Both the position numbers and the translations under genes were made by a program. Below the pieces are notes generated by a model. The model was not told the DNA's origin, did not search any database, and was given only the letters and a program-made list of their open reading frames with translations. Positions 34,070 to 44,447 of a stretch of 64,000 nt of DNA are shown piece after piece. The DNA is taken from contig NZ_KQ955208.1 in the NCBI RefSeq assembly GCF_001546115.1, forward strand, positions 804,252 to 868,251, in the 5' to 3' direction. The stretch comes from Paracoccus aminovorans (GTDB lineage Bacteria; Pseudomonadota; Alphaproteobacteria; Rhodobacterales; Rhodobacteraceae). Position 1 is the first letter of the stretch; each line of letters opens with the position of its first letter.

Positions 34070-34899
34070 TGCGACATCTCCTCGCCGCGCAACCTTTCGA
34101 GCAAGGCCGGGATATGCACCTGATCCGACTTGTAATTCCCGGTCAGCACATACATCACCAGATTGACGCCGAAGCGATTCGCCATCTCGCGCTGATGCTC
34201 GGCGTCGAAGCCCGCGCCGATGCTGAACATGGGCAGGCCGCCCTCATCCACCGCCCAGGCCTCGGCCCAGGCATTGCCGCCGATCATCACCGGCGAGACG
34301 CCGTCGTTGAGGTTGCGGAAGGGCACGCCCTCGGCCGCCTCGGCGCCGGCGGGCGGGGCCTCGGCCCAGACCGGGTTGCCCTGATAGCGGCCGGGGAAAT
34401 CCTGGAGCAGGTAGAAGGTGCGCGTCAGCACATGGTCGGCCGGGATCGGCGCCAGCGGCGGAATGTCCAGCGGCGCCGCCAGCCGCTGCAGCGCGGCCGA
34501 GCCGTCCGGCCCGCCCAGGCCCGCGATGTCGCCGTCGCGGGTGTCGAACAGGATCATCCCACCCGAGCGCAGGAAATGGTTCATCCGCACATAGGCCTGC
34601 GGCGAGGGCGCAGGCTGGCTGTCGGTCACCGGCCAGTAGAGAAAGGTCAGCAGCGACAAGTCATCGCTGTCGGGGTCGATGCCGACGGGCGGGCCGGGCT
34701 CGACCGTGGTGCGCTGGGTCAGCACCTGCGAGAGGCCGCGCAGCCCCGCCTCAGAGGCGGCATCGACATCGGCGTCGCCTGTGATCACATAGGCCAGCGT
34801 CACCTCGTCGGCGGCGCGGGTCAGGCGCGGGTCGGGCGCCTCTTGCGCGCCAAGCGCCGCGGCCCAGAGCAGCGCGGCCAGGAATGCGAGCCATCTCAT
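34066..34899 (-). CDS. DUF4159 protein (exported)
   Basis: 277 residues: signal-like MRWLAFLAALLWAAALGAQ, then a DUF4159 domain with DDLSLLTFLYWPVTDSQ, LRSGGMILFDTRDGDIAG, DHVLTRTFYLLQDFPGRY and the conserved C-terminus VLTGNYKSDQVHIPALLERL. In many relatives this domain is fused to the C-terminus of the BatA-like protein; here it is a separate frame starting in an ATGA overlap with that gene. No catalytic motif is recognised. Function unknown. Confidence 0.82.
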   Translation of the reverse strand: MRWLAFLAALLWAAALGAQEAPDPRLTRAADEVTLAYVITGDADVDAASEAGLRGLSQVLTQRTTVEPGPPVGIDPDSDDLSLLTFLYWPVTDSQPAPSPQAYVRMNHFLRSGGMILFDTRDGDIAGLGGPDGSAALQRLAAPLDIPPLAPIPADHVLTRTFYLLQDFPGRYQGNPVWAEAPPAGAEAAEGVPFRNLNDGVSPVMIGGNAWAEAWAVDEGGLPMFSIGAGFDAEHQREMANRFGVNLVMYVLTGNYKSDQVHIPALLERLRGEEMSQ

Positions 34900-36830
34900 G
34901 CCAGCCCCCTGTCCGGCCTGCGGCGGCGCGTGCGCCGTTGCAGCCAGGCGCTGCCCAGGGCGTCCAGCGCGAACAGCGCCGCCGCGAAGGCCAGCAGCCA
35001 GCCGCGCAGATCCAGCCCCGGCGCCTCGGTCGGGCTTTCGATGCGGGCGCCGGGCCATTCGGCCAGCGCCATGGCGCCGCCGGCGTTCAGCGCCGCCATG
35101 CGCTCGCCGCCGCGATAGAGCCCTGCCGGTGCGCCCGGCGCCGGCCCCTGCGCGAAATCGGCGGCGGCGACCGGCACCGGATCGGCGGGCGGCGCAGCGC
35201 GGCCGAAGCCGTCCAGCACCAGTTCGGGCAGCCAGAAGGGCTGCTCGGCCTGGTCCTTCTCCGGCTCGGCCAGGCTGACGCGGGCGCTGCGCACCAGCCG
35301 GTCCAGCATCTCGACGAACAGGCCCGACAGCGCCAGCGAGGACCACTCGGCATTCGCCGTGGTATGGAACAGCACCAGCTGCCCCTGCCCCAGCGCCGCG
35401 CGCGTGACCAGCGGTGTACCGTCGGTCAGCTGGGCGATGCTGCGCTCGGCCAGATCCGGCGCCGGCTCGGCCAAGAGCTGCGCGCGCACCGTGGCGTCCC
35501 TGGGCACGGCCAGGCCGGCGAACAGGCCCTCGGGGGCGAAACCCGCGATGCCGCGCGGGTCGCCCCAACTCAGCGCGCCGCCGATGTCGCGGCCGCCGGC
35601 GCGCAGGCGCACGGGCAGCAGCGGCTCCTCGGACAGCCGGTCCGATGCCGCCATGCGCGGACCGGCGAAGCGGATCAAGAGCCCGCCCTTTTCGACCCAT
35701 TCCGGCAGCGCCGGCTCCTCGGGCAGGCTCAACTGGTCGGCGATGACGATGACGTCGGGCGCGGCTTGCAGCACGTCGCCCAGGCCGCCCTCGATCAGGT
35801 CGGTCGAGGGCGCCAGAGCGCGGCGCAGGTAATGCAGGGGCGAGAGCAGCCGCTGCCCCTCGCTGGCGCGGTCGTCGCCGACCAGCGCCACCTTGCGCCG
35901 GCGCAGGCTGTCGTCGGCCAGCACCACGGCACCGGCGGAAGCCTGACCCTCGATCTCGTAGCGGGTGACGCGGTTGCGCAGTTCCGAAGGCAGGTCGATC
36001 GGCACCGGATGGCTGGCGACGCCGGCCTGGGCTTCCGCCGCCCCGGGCTTCAGCCGCGCCAGTTCGCGCGGCGTGCCCTGCGGGTCGAGACCGATGGCCA
36101 GCACGTTGGGCGCCGTCGCCCCGGTCGTGCGCAAGAGCAGCGCCGGCCGATCCCCGGTCCCGGTTTGCAGCGACAGGCGCGGGCCCTGCGGCGGCACCAC
36201 GCTGACCGGCCCGCGCGCGGCGAGCGCATCGAGCCACGCGGCGCGGTGGTCATGCTCCAGCCCGTCGCTGAGCCACAGGGTCGAGAAGCGCGCCGGCGCC
36301 TCGGCCAGCACGGCCGGCGGATCGGCGGGATAGCGCGTCTCCCAGGCCGCGGGGCGCTGCGCGCGCAGTTGCGCGGCAAGCTCGGGCGCCGGCTGGAAGG
36401 GCAGCGCGCCGGCAGCCTGCCCGTCCGCGACCAGCAGCGCCGCCGGCTGGCCGGCCGCGCCCGCCGCGTCCAGCGCCCGCAGCGCACGGTCCTGGCGCTG
36501 CGCCCAGTCGGGGGCGGCAGCCCAGCCGGCATCCATCACGATCAGCAAGGGCCCCTGCCCGCCCTGGTCCGGCGCCGGCTTCCAGACCGGGCCGGCAAAG
36601 CCCAGGATCAGCGCCGCAATCGCCAGCACCCGCAGCAGCAGCAGCCACCAGGGCGTATGCCGCGCCACCGGATGCGCGTCCCGAAGGCCCAAAAGCAGCC
36701 GGGTGCCCGGGAACCGCACCTGCCGGGGCGAAGGCGGCATGGCGCGCAGGATCAGCCACAGCACCGGCAGCGCCACCAGCGCCGACAGGATCCAGGGCGC
36801 GACGAAGCCGAGGGGGCCCAGGACCAGCAT
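34896..36830 (-). CDS. BatA-like aerotolerance-type membrane protein
   Basis: 644 residues. N-terminal BatA domain with two transmembrane helices: FVAPWILSALVALPVLWLIL and, around residues 60-85, WWLLLLRVLAIAALILGFAGPV. A long periplasmic-type region follows, then a C-terminal helix LRGWLLAFAAALFALDALGSAWL ending in basic TRRRRPDRG. A VWA-like segment (LLIVMDAGWAAAPDW) lacks the canonical metal motif. Start at 36830 overlaps the DUF58 stop (TGATG); a GTG at 36857 is the alternative. Part of the MoxR operon. Confidence 0.82.
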   Translation of the reverse strand: MLVLGPLGFVAPWILSALVALPVLWLILRAMPPSPRQVRFPGTRLLLGLRDAHPVARHTPWWLLLLRVLAIAALILGFAGPVWKPAPDQGGQGPLLIVMDAGWAAAPDWAQRQDRALRALDAAGAAGQPAALLVADGQAAGALPFQPAPELAAQLRAQRPAAWETRYPADPPAVLAEAPARFSTLWLSDGLEHDHRAAWLDALAARGPVSVVPPQGPRLSLQTGTGDRPALLLRTTGATAPNVLAIGLDPQGTPRELARLKPGAAEAQAGVASHPVPIDLPSELRNRVTRYEIEGQASAGAVVLADDSLRRRKVALVGDDRASEGQRLLSPLHYLRRALAPSTDLIEGGLGDVLQAAPDVIVIADQLSLPEEPALPEWVEKGGLLIRFAGPRMAASDRLSEEPLLPVRLRAGGRDIGGALSWGDPRGIAGFAPEGLFAGLAVPRDATVRAQLLAEPAPDLAERSIAQLTDGTPLVTRAALGQGQLVLFHTTANAEWSSLALSGLFVEMLDRLVRSARVSLAEPEKDQAEQPFWLPELVLDGFGRAAPPADPVPVAAADFAQGPAPGAPAGLYRGGERMAALNAGGAMALAEWPGARIESPTEAPGLDLRGWLLAFAAALFALDALGSAWLQRRTRRRRPDRGLA

Positions 36831-37695
36831 CAGCCCTCCAGCACCGACCAGAGCCACAACAGCGCCTGCGAAGGCGGCTGGCCGGTGTCATGCGTGCCGA
36901 AATGCCAGCCCGAGGCCAGCGCGGCGCGGGAAAGCAGCGCGCGCCGCTCGGCCAGCCGCGCCAGATAGGCGTCGCGCAGCCCGGCCGCGTCGCGCGTATC
37001 GTGCCGCAGCGCGCCCGAGCCCGAGCGGAACAGCACCGCCCCCTCCCAGGGAAAGCCCTCTTCGTCGGGGTCGAGCACCTGCATCAGCGCCCCGCCGATC
37101 CCCAGCCCGGCCGCATGCGCGAGATAGTCCAGCACCGGCTGCGGATCGCCCAGGAAATCGTCGAAAAGCACCACGCGCTGCCCCGGCCGCAGCGCCTCGG
37201 CCGGCGGCGCATCCTCGTCGCCCGGCAGCGCCGCGCGCGAGACCAGCGCCTCGGCGATGCGCTCGGCCTGCATCCGGCCCGGGCGCGGCAGTTGCCCGGC
37301 CAGCGCCACGCGCTCGCCCCCCGCCAGCAGCGCCATGCCCAGCGCCAGCGCCAGCAGGTCGGCGCGGTCGCGCTTGGCTGGTCGCGACGGCGCGCCGGCG
37401 TAATCCATGCCCGCGGCCGCGGAAACCCAAAGCGAGGCCGATTGCGCCACCTGCGCCTCGCGGTCGCGCACGAACTGCCCGTCCGAGCGGGCCGAGCGGC
37501 GCCAGTCGATGCTGCGCGCGGTGTCGCCGGCCGTCGCCGGGCGGTATTGCCAGAAATCCTCGCCCGTGCCGGCGCGGCGCTGGCCATGGGCGCCGGGAAC
37601 CAGCGCCGCCGCCAGCCGCTCGGCCGAGAGCATCAGCGCCGGCAGGCCGGCCGAGGCCGCCTCGGCCCCTGCCCGCAGCTGGTCGGGGCGCGTGT

Positions 37696-37699
<4 letters not shown>
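36830..37699 (-). CDS. DUF58 domain protein
   Basis: 289-residue DUF58 protein, the usual partner of MoxR ATPases. The hallmark is GTGEDFWQYRPATAGDTARSIDW, where similar proteins read E(F/Y)xxYxPGDDxRxIDW, followed by VRDREAQVAQSASLWVS. It has a VWA-related fold without the metal-binding site. GTG start in a GTGA overlap with the moxR stop. Predicted soluble or membrane-associated; MoxR may remodel it. Confidence 0.88.
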
Positions 37700-38697
<998 letters not shown>

Positions 38698-38758
38698 GAC
38701 AACGCCCCGTTTCTGCTTTAGGACAGCATAAAGCCAGGCGTGACGGGGTCCACAGGGA

Positions 38759-39304
38759 ATGGTGGAAAAGACTGACAATGCTGTGAGCGACGCGGCCGGA
38801 ATCGCCGCCGCCGCCAGCCGCGCCTCGGCCAAGGGGCCGCCGCCGGTGCATCTGTGGAATCCGCCCTTCTGCGGCAATCTCGACATGGAGATCCGCGCCG
38901 ACGGCAGCTGGTTCTACAACGGCACCCCCATCGGCCGGCCCGAGATGGTGCGACTTTTCGCCTCGATCCTGAAGCGCGAGGGTAACGATTACTTCCTGGT
39001 CACCCCGGTCGAAAAGGTCGGCATCCGCGTGGTCGACGCCCCCTTCGTCGCCGTCGATGCCGATATCGGCGCGGGCATCGACTTCACCACCAATGTGGGC
39101 GACCGCGTGACGGCCGGCCCCGACCACCCGATCGAACTGCGCGGCACGGTCGCAGAGCCGCGGCCCTATGTCCACATCCGGCGCGGGCTGTGGGCGCTGA
39201 TCGACCGCAAGACATTCTACCGACTGGCCGATGCGGCTACGCCCGGCGAAAGCGGGCGTATGGAAGTGCATTCGGAAGGGGCGGTCTTTGCCCTGGAGCT
39301 CTGA
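38759..39304 (+). CDS. DUF1285 protein
   Basis: 181 residues of the DUF1285 family: PFCGNLDMEIRADGSWFYNG and PVEKVGIRVVDAPFVAVD are typical, together with GRPEMVRLFASILKREG. The N-terminal 30 residues are Ala-rich and low-complexity. In related genomes this gene is regularly divergent from moxR, hinting at shared function, but no activity is known to me. The next gene starts two bases after the stop, so both may share an mRNA. Confidence 0.82.
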   Translation: MVEKTDNAVSDAAGIAAAASRASAKGPPPVHLWNPPFCGNLDMEIRADGSWFYNGTPIGRPEMVRLFASILKREGNDYFLVTPVEKVGIRVVDAPFVAVDADIGAGIDFTTNVGDRVTAGPDHPIELRGTVAEPRPYVHIRRGLWALIDRKTFYRLADAATPGESGRMEVHSEGAVFALEL

Positions 39305-39306
39305 GC

Positions 39307-40062
39307 ATGGCGCGTTTCGCGGCCAACCTGACCTATCTCTTCACCGAGCTGCCGATGCAGCAGCGCTTTGCTGCCGCGCGCAAGGCGGGTTTCGACGGGG
39401 TCGAGATCCTGTTCCCCTATGACCTGGCGGTCAAGGAGCTGAGCCAGGCCGCGCATGGCGCCGGGGTCGAATTCGTGCTGATGAACACGCCGCCGCCGAA
39501 CTGGGCCGGCGGCCCGCGCGGCTTCGCGGCCGAGCCGGGCAACGAGGCGCGCTTTCGCAGCGATTTCGACCGCGCCCTGCGCTATGCCCACGCGCTGCGG
39601 GCCCGGCACCTGCATGTCATGGCCGGCAAGGCCCAGGGCAATGAGGCGCGCCGCACCCTGATCGAGAACCTGAAATGGGCCTGCGCCCGCGCCCCTCAGG
39701 CCAGCCTGACCATCGAGCCGATGAACAAGGCCGACATGCCGGGCTATTTCCTCGACAGCTTCGATCTGGCGGCCGAGATCATCGCCGCCGTGGACGCGCC
39801 GAACCTGGGGCTGCAATTCGACGCCTATCAGGCGCAGATGATCCATGGCGACGCGCTCGATGTGTGGCAGCGCCATGCCGCCCTGGTGCGCCATGTCCAG
39901 ATCGCCAGCTGCCCCGGCCGGCACGAGCCGCGCCAGGGCGACATCGACTTCGCCGCCTTCTTCCGCGCCGTGGACGGGTCCGGCTACCAAGGCTGGGTGG
40001 GGGCGGAATACACGCCGCTGACCTCGACCGAGGCGGGGTTGCGCTGGCTGCGCTCGGCCTGA
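39307..40062 (+). CDS. hyi: Hydroxypyruvate isomerase-like TIM-barrel protein
   Basis: 251-residue sugar-phosphate-isomerase (AP-endonuclease 2 type) barrel. FAANLTYLFTELPMQQRF at the start and FDGVEILFPYDLAVKEL are characteristic of Hyi; metal ligands are expected in the Glu of SLTIEPMNKADMPGY, in LGLQFDAYQAQMIHGD, and in the last Glu of WVGAEYTPL. Would interconvert hydroxypyruvate and tartronate semialdehyde in glyoxylate metabolism. No gcl or glxR partner gene lies nearby, so the pathway link is uncertain. Confidence 0.85.
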   Translation: MARFAANLTYLFTELPMQQRFAAARKAGFDGVEILFPYDLAVKELSQAAHGAGVEFVLMNTPPPNWAGGPRGFAAEPGNEARFRSDFDRALRYAHALRARHLHVMAGKAQGNEARRTLIENLKWACARAPQASLTIEPMNKADMPGYFLDSFDLAAEIIAAVDAPNLGLQFDAYQAQMIHGDALDVWQRHAALVRHVQIASCPGRHEPRQGDIDFAAFFRAVDGSGYQGWVGAEYTPLTSTEAGLRWLRSA

Positions 40063-40510
40063 CGGTGGCGGCTTGGCGCGACAGCAATGGCCCGGCCGGA
40101 TGCAGGGGACCGGCGGGATGCGGTTCCACGCCTGCAGGACTTCCGCGGGCGGGCGTGGCCGGGATGACCCGCAGGCCTGCCCCATCAGCCTTCGTCCGGC
40201 CTCGATAGTGCCGCGTCAAGGCATTGATCAAGTCCGATCACCAAGGTCTCGTCGTTCAGCGCCTGGCGCGCCCGCACGATGACAGGGCCGCTCATGACTT
40301 CGATGCCTAGGCCGCTGCGGACAGCCCACGTGATCGTCCGGCCAAGGTCGGACCTCGGCCCGCCCGAACTCGCATCGGCCATCAAGCAAGTCCGCGCCCA
40401 CCTTAAGCCATTCTCTTTTGTGAAAATATCCTGCGGGGGAAGCCCGTCGGACCGCAGGGCCGATGGGCGTGGGGGCGCAAAGCCCCCATCTTCAAGACGG
40501 CGCCCTTGCT
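40063..40510. other. 448-bp gap with a type A dispersed repeat
   Basis: 40411-40488 holds one repeat copy: ttctcttttgtgaaaatatc, cctgcggggg, then, after about 30 bp of extra sequence, gggggcgcaaagccccc. A small minus-strand frame at 40185-40382 (65 codons, MADASSGGPRSDLGRTITW...) is open but has no good ribosome site and no recognised relatives; I do not call it a gene. The remainder shows nothing clear. Confidence 0.55.
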
Positions 40511-42829
40511 TCAATAAACGGCGCTGCCGGTCCCGGCAGGAAGCGCGCCATAAGGCAGCCAGATCGTCTTGATCCGGCTCGCCGCGCGCAGGAATTCGCG
40601 GCCCTGCGCGGCCGGATCGCTCCAGTCGCGCGGCGGCGGCACCCAGACCGGGATCAGCGTCGCGGCCGCCAGGCCCTGGGTCGCGGCCAGCCCCTCGCCC
40701 TGCCCGGCATGCCAGATCGCCGAAACACCGTCATGCCCGGCCAGCGCTGCCGAATGTGCATCGCGCGGGCCGGTGACGATATTGACCACGCCGCCCGGCA
40801 CATCCGAACAGGCCAGCACCTGCGCCAGGGTCAGGGCCGCCATCGGCCGGTCCTGCGAGGGCACCGCCACCACGGCATTGCCCATGGCGATGGCCGGCAG
40901 CACCAGCGACAGGAATCCCGCCAGCGGCGCCGCGACCGGGGCGACCAGGCCCATCACGCCATGCGGCTCGGGCTGGACATGGCACAGGTGACCGGGCTTG
41001 GCCGCGACCGTGGCGCCGTCGTATTTGTCGGCGAATCCGGCGTAGAAGAAGCAGCGGCGGATGGCGGCATCGACCTCGGCGGGGCTCGCGTAGCCGGCGA
41101 ATTCGGCCCGGCGCTGTGCCAGGTTCTCGGCCAGGAAATACAGCACCTGCGCCCGGCCGTGACCGCCCAGACCCTGCCATTTCGCCAAGCTGCCCTGCGC
41201 CGCCTCGACGGCATTGCGGATGTCCTTGCGGTTGCCCAGCGGGATCAGCTCGCCCTGGGCCAGATAGCTGGCGCCGCCGTCCGGCCGCTTCTGCGCGCCG
41301 CCGATATAGAGCTTGACGGTGCGGTCGATCCCCGAAGCCTCGGCTGGCACGATCTCGGCTGGCAGCGGGTCGTGCTGTGCCGCGACGGGCGCGGCGAGAT
41401 AGTCCAGCATGCCCTCGCGCCCGCCTTCGCGGCCATAGCCCGAATCGCGCATGCCGCCAAAGGGCACCGCCGCGTCGAAGAGATTGGCGCAATTGACCCA
41501 GACCACGCCGGCCTTGATCCGCGCCGCCAGATCGGCCGCCACCGCCGCATTTTCGGACCAGACCGAGGCCGCCAGCCCGTAGCGGGTGTTGTTGGCCAGA
41601 TCCGCCGCCTCGTCCGGGGTGCGAAAGGTCGAGAGCGTGGCGATGGGGCCGAAGATCTCCTCGATCATGCCGGGGTTCGCGGGCGCGATGTTGCGCAGAT
41701 AGCCCGGCGCGATGAAACAGCCCTTGCCGGGCAGGCCGCCGACCAGCTCCGCCCCAGCCTCCACCGCGCGGTCGAGGATGCAGAGGATGCGCTCCTTCTG
41801 CACCGGATCGACGATGGCGCCGATGTCGGTGGACTTGTCCAGCGGCGGGCCGGTGCGCAGCCGCGCCATCCGGGCGCGCAGCAGGGTTTCGAACCGGGCC
41901 GAGACGCTTTCCGCGACCAGGATGCGCGAGCCGGCGCAGCAGACCTGGCCCTGGTTGAACCAGATGGAATCGACGACGCCCTCGACAGCGGCATCCAGAT
42001 CGGCATCCGCCATGACGACGAAGGGCGACTTGCCGCCCAGCTCCAGCGTCAGCTTCTTGCCCGAGCCGGCGCAGGCGCGGGCGATCTGGCGCCCGACCTC
42101 GGTCGAGCCGGTGAAGGCCAGCTTGTCGACCGGGGCCGCGACCAGCGCCTCGCCGGTGTCGCCGTCGCCGGTGACGATGTTGACCACGCCCGCCGGCAGG
42201 CCGACATGGGCGCAGATCTCGGCAAAGGCCAGCGCGGTCAGCGGCGTATATTCGGCTGGCTTCAGCACCACGGTATTGCCGGCCGCCAGCGCCGGCGCCA
42301 CCTTCCAGGCCAGCATCAGCAGGGGGAAATTCCACGGGATGATCTGGCCGCAGACGCCCAAGGCGCGATGGCCGGGAAACTCGGTCTCGGCCAGTTCGGC
42401 CCAGCCGGCGTGATGATAGAAATGCCGCACCACCAGCGGCACGTCGATGTCGCGGCTTTCGCGGATCGGCTTGCCGTTGTCGAGCGTTTCCAGCACCGCC
42501 AGGAACCGCTCGCGCTTCTGGATCGTCCGCGCGATGGCATAAAGGAAGCGCGCCCGGTCGTGGCCCGGCATGGCCCCCCAGCCGCGTTGCGCCCGGCGCG
42601 CGGCGCGCACGGCCTTTGCCACGTCCCGCGCGGTGCCCTGCGTGACCTGCGCCAGTGCCTCGCCGGTCGAGGGGTCGCGGCTGGCGAAGGTCTCGCCCGC
42701 CCTGGTGAAGCGGCCGGCGATGAAATGGCCAAAGGCGCCGCGTTCGCGCAGCCAATCGCGGACGGCGGCCGAATCCTCGGGCGCGGGACCGTATTCCATG
42801 CTTTCCATGATCTCTGTCACCTTCGGCAT
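40511..42829 (-). CDS. ALDH16-type aldehyde dehydrogenase with two ALDH domains
   Basis: 772 residues. Domain 1 (about 30-500) is a complete ALDH: ELGGKSPFVVMADAD with the general-base Glu and FNQGQVCCAGSRILVAES with the catalytic Cys, plus the NAD site IIPWNFPLLMLAWKVAPALA. Domain 2 (about 500-772) keeps ALDH cofactor-type features (VMGLVAPVAAPLAGFLSLV) but shows no catalytic Cys motif. This is the ALDH16 arrangement known from Loktanella. Directly behind deoC, whose product acetaldehyde is a plausible substrate. Confidence 0.9.
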   Translation of the reverse strand: MPKVTEIMESMEYGPAPEDSAAVRDWLRERGAFGHFIAGRFTRAGETFASRDPSTGEALAQVTQGTARDVAKAVRAARRAQRGWGAMPGHDRARFLYAIARTIQKRERFLAVLETLDNGKPIRESRDIDVPLVVRHFYHHAGWAELAETEFPGHRALGVCGQIIPWNFPLLMLAWKVAPALAAGNTVVLKPAEYTPLTALAFAEICAHVGLPAGVVNIVTGDGDTGEALVAAPVDKLAFTGSTEVGRQIARACAGSGKKLTLELGGKSPFVVMADADLDAAVEGVVDSIWFNQGQVCCAGSRILVAESVSARFETLLRARMARLRTGPPLDKSTDIGAIVDPVQKERILCILDRAVEAGAELVGGLPGKGCFIAPGYLRNIAPANPGMIEEIFGPIATLSTFRTPDEAADLANNTRYGLAASVWSENAAVAADLAARIKAGVVWVNCANLFDAAVPFGGMRDSGYGREGGREGMLDYLAAPVAAQHDPLPAEIVPAEASGIDRTVKLYIGGAQKRPDGGASYLAQGELIPLGNRKDIRNAVEAAQGSLAKWQGLGGHGRAQVLYFLAENLAQRRAEFAGYASPAEVDAAIRRCFFYAGFADKYDGATVAAKPGHLCHVQPEPHGVMGLVAPVAAPLAGFLSLVLPAIAMGNAVVAVPSQDRPMAALTLAQVLACSDVPGGVVNIVTGPRDAHSAALAGHDGVSAIWHAGQGEGLAATQGLAAATLIPVWVPPPRDWSDPAAQGREFLRAASRIKTIWLPYGALPAGTGSAVY

Positions 42830-42831
42830 GC

Positions 42832-43776
42832 TCACCCCGCCGCCAGCCTGTGGGCGCTGGCATAGCGCCCGGTCACGAAATGCGAGATCTGCCGCTCGAT
42901 ATCGCCCAGAAGCGAGCTGGCGCCGATGCGGAAGAGGTCGGGGCGCAGCCAGTCGCGGCCCAGTTCCTCGGCCATCAGCACCTGCCAGTTCAGCGCGTCC
43001 TTCGCCGTCTTCAGCCCACCGGCCGGCTTGAAGCCCACGGCAAAGCCGGTGCGGTCGCGATAGTCGCGGATCGCGCGCAGCATCACCAGCGAGACCGGCA
43101 GCGTGGCGTTCACCGGCTCTTTCCCGGTCGAGGTCTTGATGAAATCCGCCCCGGCCTGCATGGCGACATGGCTTGCGCGCGCGACATTGGTCAGGGTCTT
43201 CAGCTCTCCCGTCGCCAGGATCGCCTTCATCAGCGCCGGGCCGCAGGCCTCGCGCATGGCGCAGATTTCGTCGTAAAGCGCCGCCCATTCGCCGCGCAGC
43301 GCATGGGCGCGGGAAATCACGATGTCGATCTCATCGGCGCCCTGGTCCAGCGCATAGCGGATCTCGGCCAGCCGCAGGTTCAGGGGCATCAGCCCGGCCG
43401 GAAAGCCGGTCGCGACCGAGGCCACCGGCACGCCCGCGCCCTCCAGCGCCCGCTTGGCGGCCGCCACCATGGTGGGATAGACGCAGACCGCGCCGGTGGT
43501 CAGGTGCTCGACCCCCATCAGCGCCAGGTCGCCGGCATCGACCGGCTGGCGCGCCTTGGCGCAAAGCCGGGCCACGCGGTCGGCCGTGTCATCGCCCGCG
43601 AGCGTGGTCAGGTCGATGCAGCGCACCGCGTTCAGAAGCCAGGCCGCCTGCCATTCCTTCTTGAGGCTGCGGCGCGCGGGCAGGCTGGCGGCGCGCCGCT
43701 CGGCCGCGGGGGTGTTGACGGTGATGCCCTCGAACCAGTCGAGGCGGAAGTCGGTGCCCGGGTTCCCGGTCGGCAT
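42832..43776 (-). CDS. deoC: Deoxyribose-phosphate aldolase
   Basis: 314-residue class I aldolase splitting 2-deoxyribose 5-phosphate into acetaldehyde and glyceraldehyde 3-phosphate. The Schiff-base Lys is in GADFIKTSTGKEPVNAT and the second catalytic Lys in VGFKPAGGLKTAKDA; DEIDIVISRAHAL is also conserved. Longer than E. coli DeoC through an N-terminal extension, like the eukaryotic/long type. Start at 43776; stop two bases before the ALDH16 start, which makes co-translation likely. Confidence 0.93.
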   Translation of the reverse strand: MPTGNPGTDFRLDWFEGITVNTPAAERRAASLPARRSLKKEWQAAWLLNAVRCIDLTTLAGDDTADRVARLCAKARQPVDAGDLALMGVEHLTTGAVCVYPTMVAAAKRALEGAGVPVASVATGFPAGLMPLNLRLAEIRYALDQGADEIDIVISRAHALRGEWAALYDEICAMREACGPALMKAILATGELKTLTNVARASHVAMQAGADFIKTSTGKEPVNATLPVSLVMLRAIRDYRDRTGFAVGFKPAGGLKTAKDALNWQVLMAEELGRDWLRPDLFRIGASSLLGDIERQISHFVTGRYASAHRLAAG

Positions 43777-43777
43777 C

Positions 43778-44437
43778 TCAGCGGCCCTTGAGCCCGTTCC
43801 ACCAGCGCCGCATCCGCCCCTGCGCACGGTCGCGGGCGGCATCGGCGCGGGCATCGAGCCGGTCCCAGGCCTGGTCGGCGGACCGCACGGCCGGGTCGAT
43901 GGTGCGCTCGCGGAACTGGTTCCACATGCGCCAGATCAGGAACAGCAGCCCGCCCAGCAGCAGCAGGATGATCTGCGCCGGCCAGTTGAAGGGCTTCACC
44001 TCGGGCCCCGCCACCGGCTTCACCGAGATCGCGTTGGGATAGACCGAAAGCCAGGCCACCCGCCAGCCGTATGAGGTCACGCTGACCCATTCCGGCTTGG
44101 CCGAGGTCGAACGCAGATCGGTCGCTTGGGCATGCAGGTTCGAGCTGTCGTATTTGAAATAGGGCGGCCAGATCCAGCCGGTATCCTCGTTGCGATAGAC
44201 ATAGGGCTTGCCGTTCGGCCGCACCGTGTCGATGAAACGCACGTCGCGCTGGCCTGCCGCATTCTGCACCGTGCCGGTGTCGGGCGAGGCATAGAAGATG
44301 CGGTTCGCGCCGATGTCGGTCAGCCGGTTGTAGGTATTGGTGATGCGCACCGTCTGCTTCGAGGGCAGCGCGTAATCCAGGAACAGAAAGACCACGATCC
44401 CGAAGATCACCCCAAGAACGGTCAGGAACCAGCGCAT
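43778..44437 (-). CDS. DUF1523 membrane protein
   Basis: 219 residues: N-terminal helix FLTVLGVIFGIVVFLFLDYAL, an extracytoplasmic part with RITNTYNRLTDIGANRIFY and WIWPPYFKYDSSNLHAQAT, a second helix AQIILLLLGGLLFLIWRMW and a basic, helical C-terminus. DUF1523 is confined mainly to alphaproteobacteria and has no known function. Lies one base before deoC, so it shares that operon. Confidence 0.8.
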   Translation of the reverse strand: MRWFLTVLGVIFGIVVFLFLDYALPSKQTVRITNTYNRLTDIGANRIFYASPDTGTVQNAAGQRDVRFIDTVRPNGKPYVYRNEDTGWIWPPYFKYDSSNLHAQATDLRSTSAKPEWVSVTSYGWRVAWLSVYPNAISVKPVAGPEVKPFNWPAQIILLLLGGLLFLIWRMWNQFRERTIDPAVRSADQAWDRLDARADAARDRAQGRMRRWWNGLKGR

Positions 44438-44447
44438 CGGCGCCCCC

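Noticed and set aside
29960..34123. 1387-residue plus-strand open frame opposite lpxI, lpxA, fabZ and the membrane-protein gene
   Set aside because: Biased Arg/His/Gln-rich peptide; the opposite strand has four clear protein families.
40185..40382. 65-codon minus-strand frame in the hyi-ALDH16 gap
   Set aside because: No ribosome site, no recognised family, weaker codon bias than neighbours; mentioned only in the gap entry.
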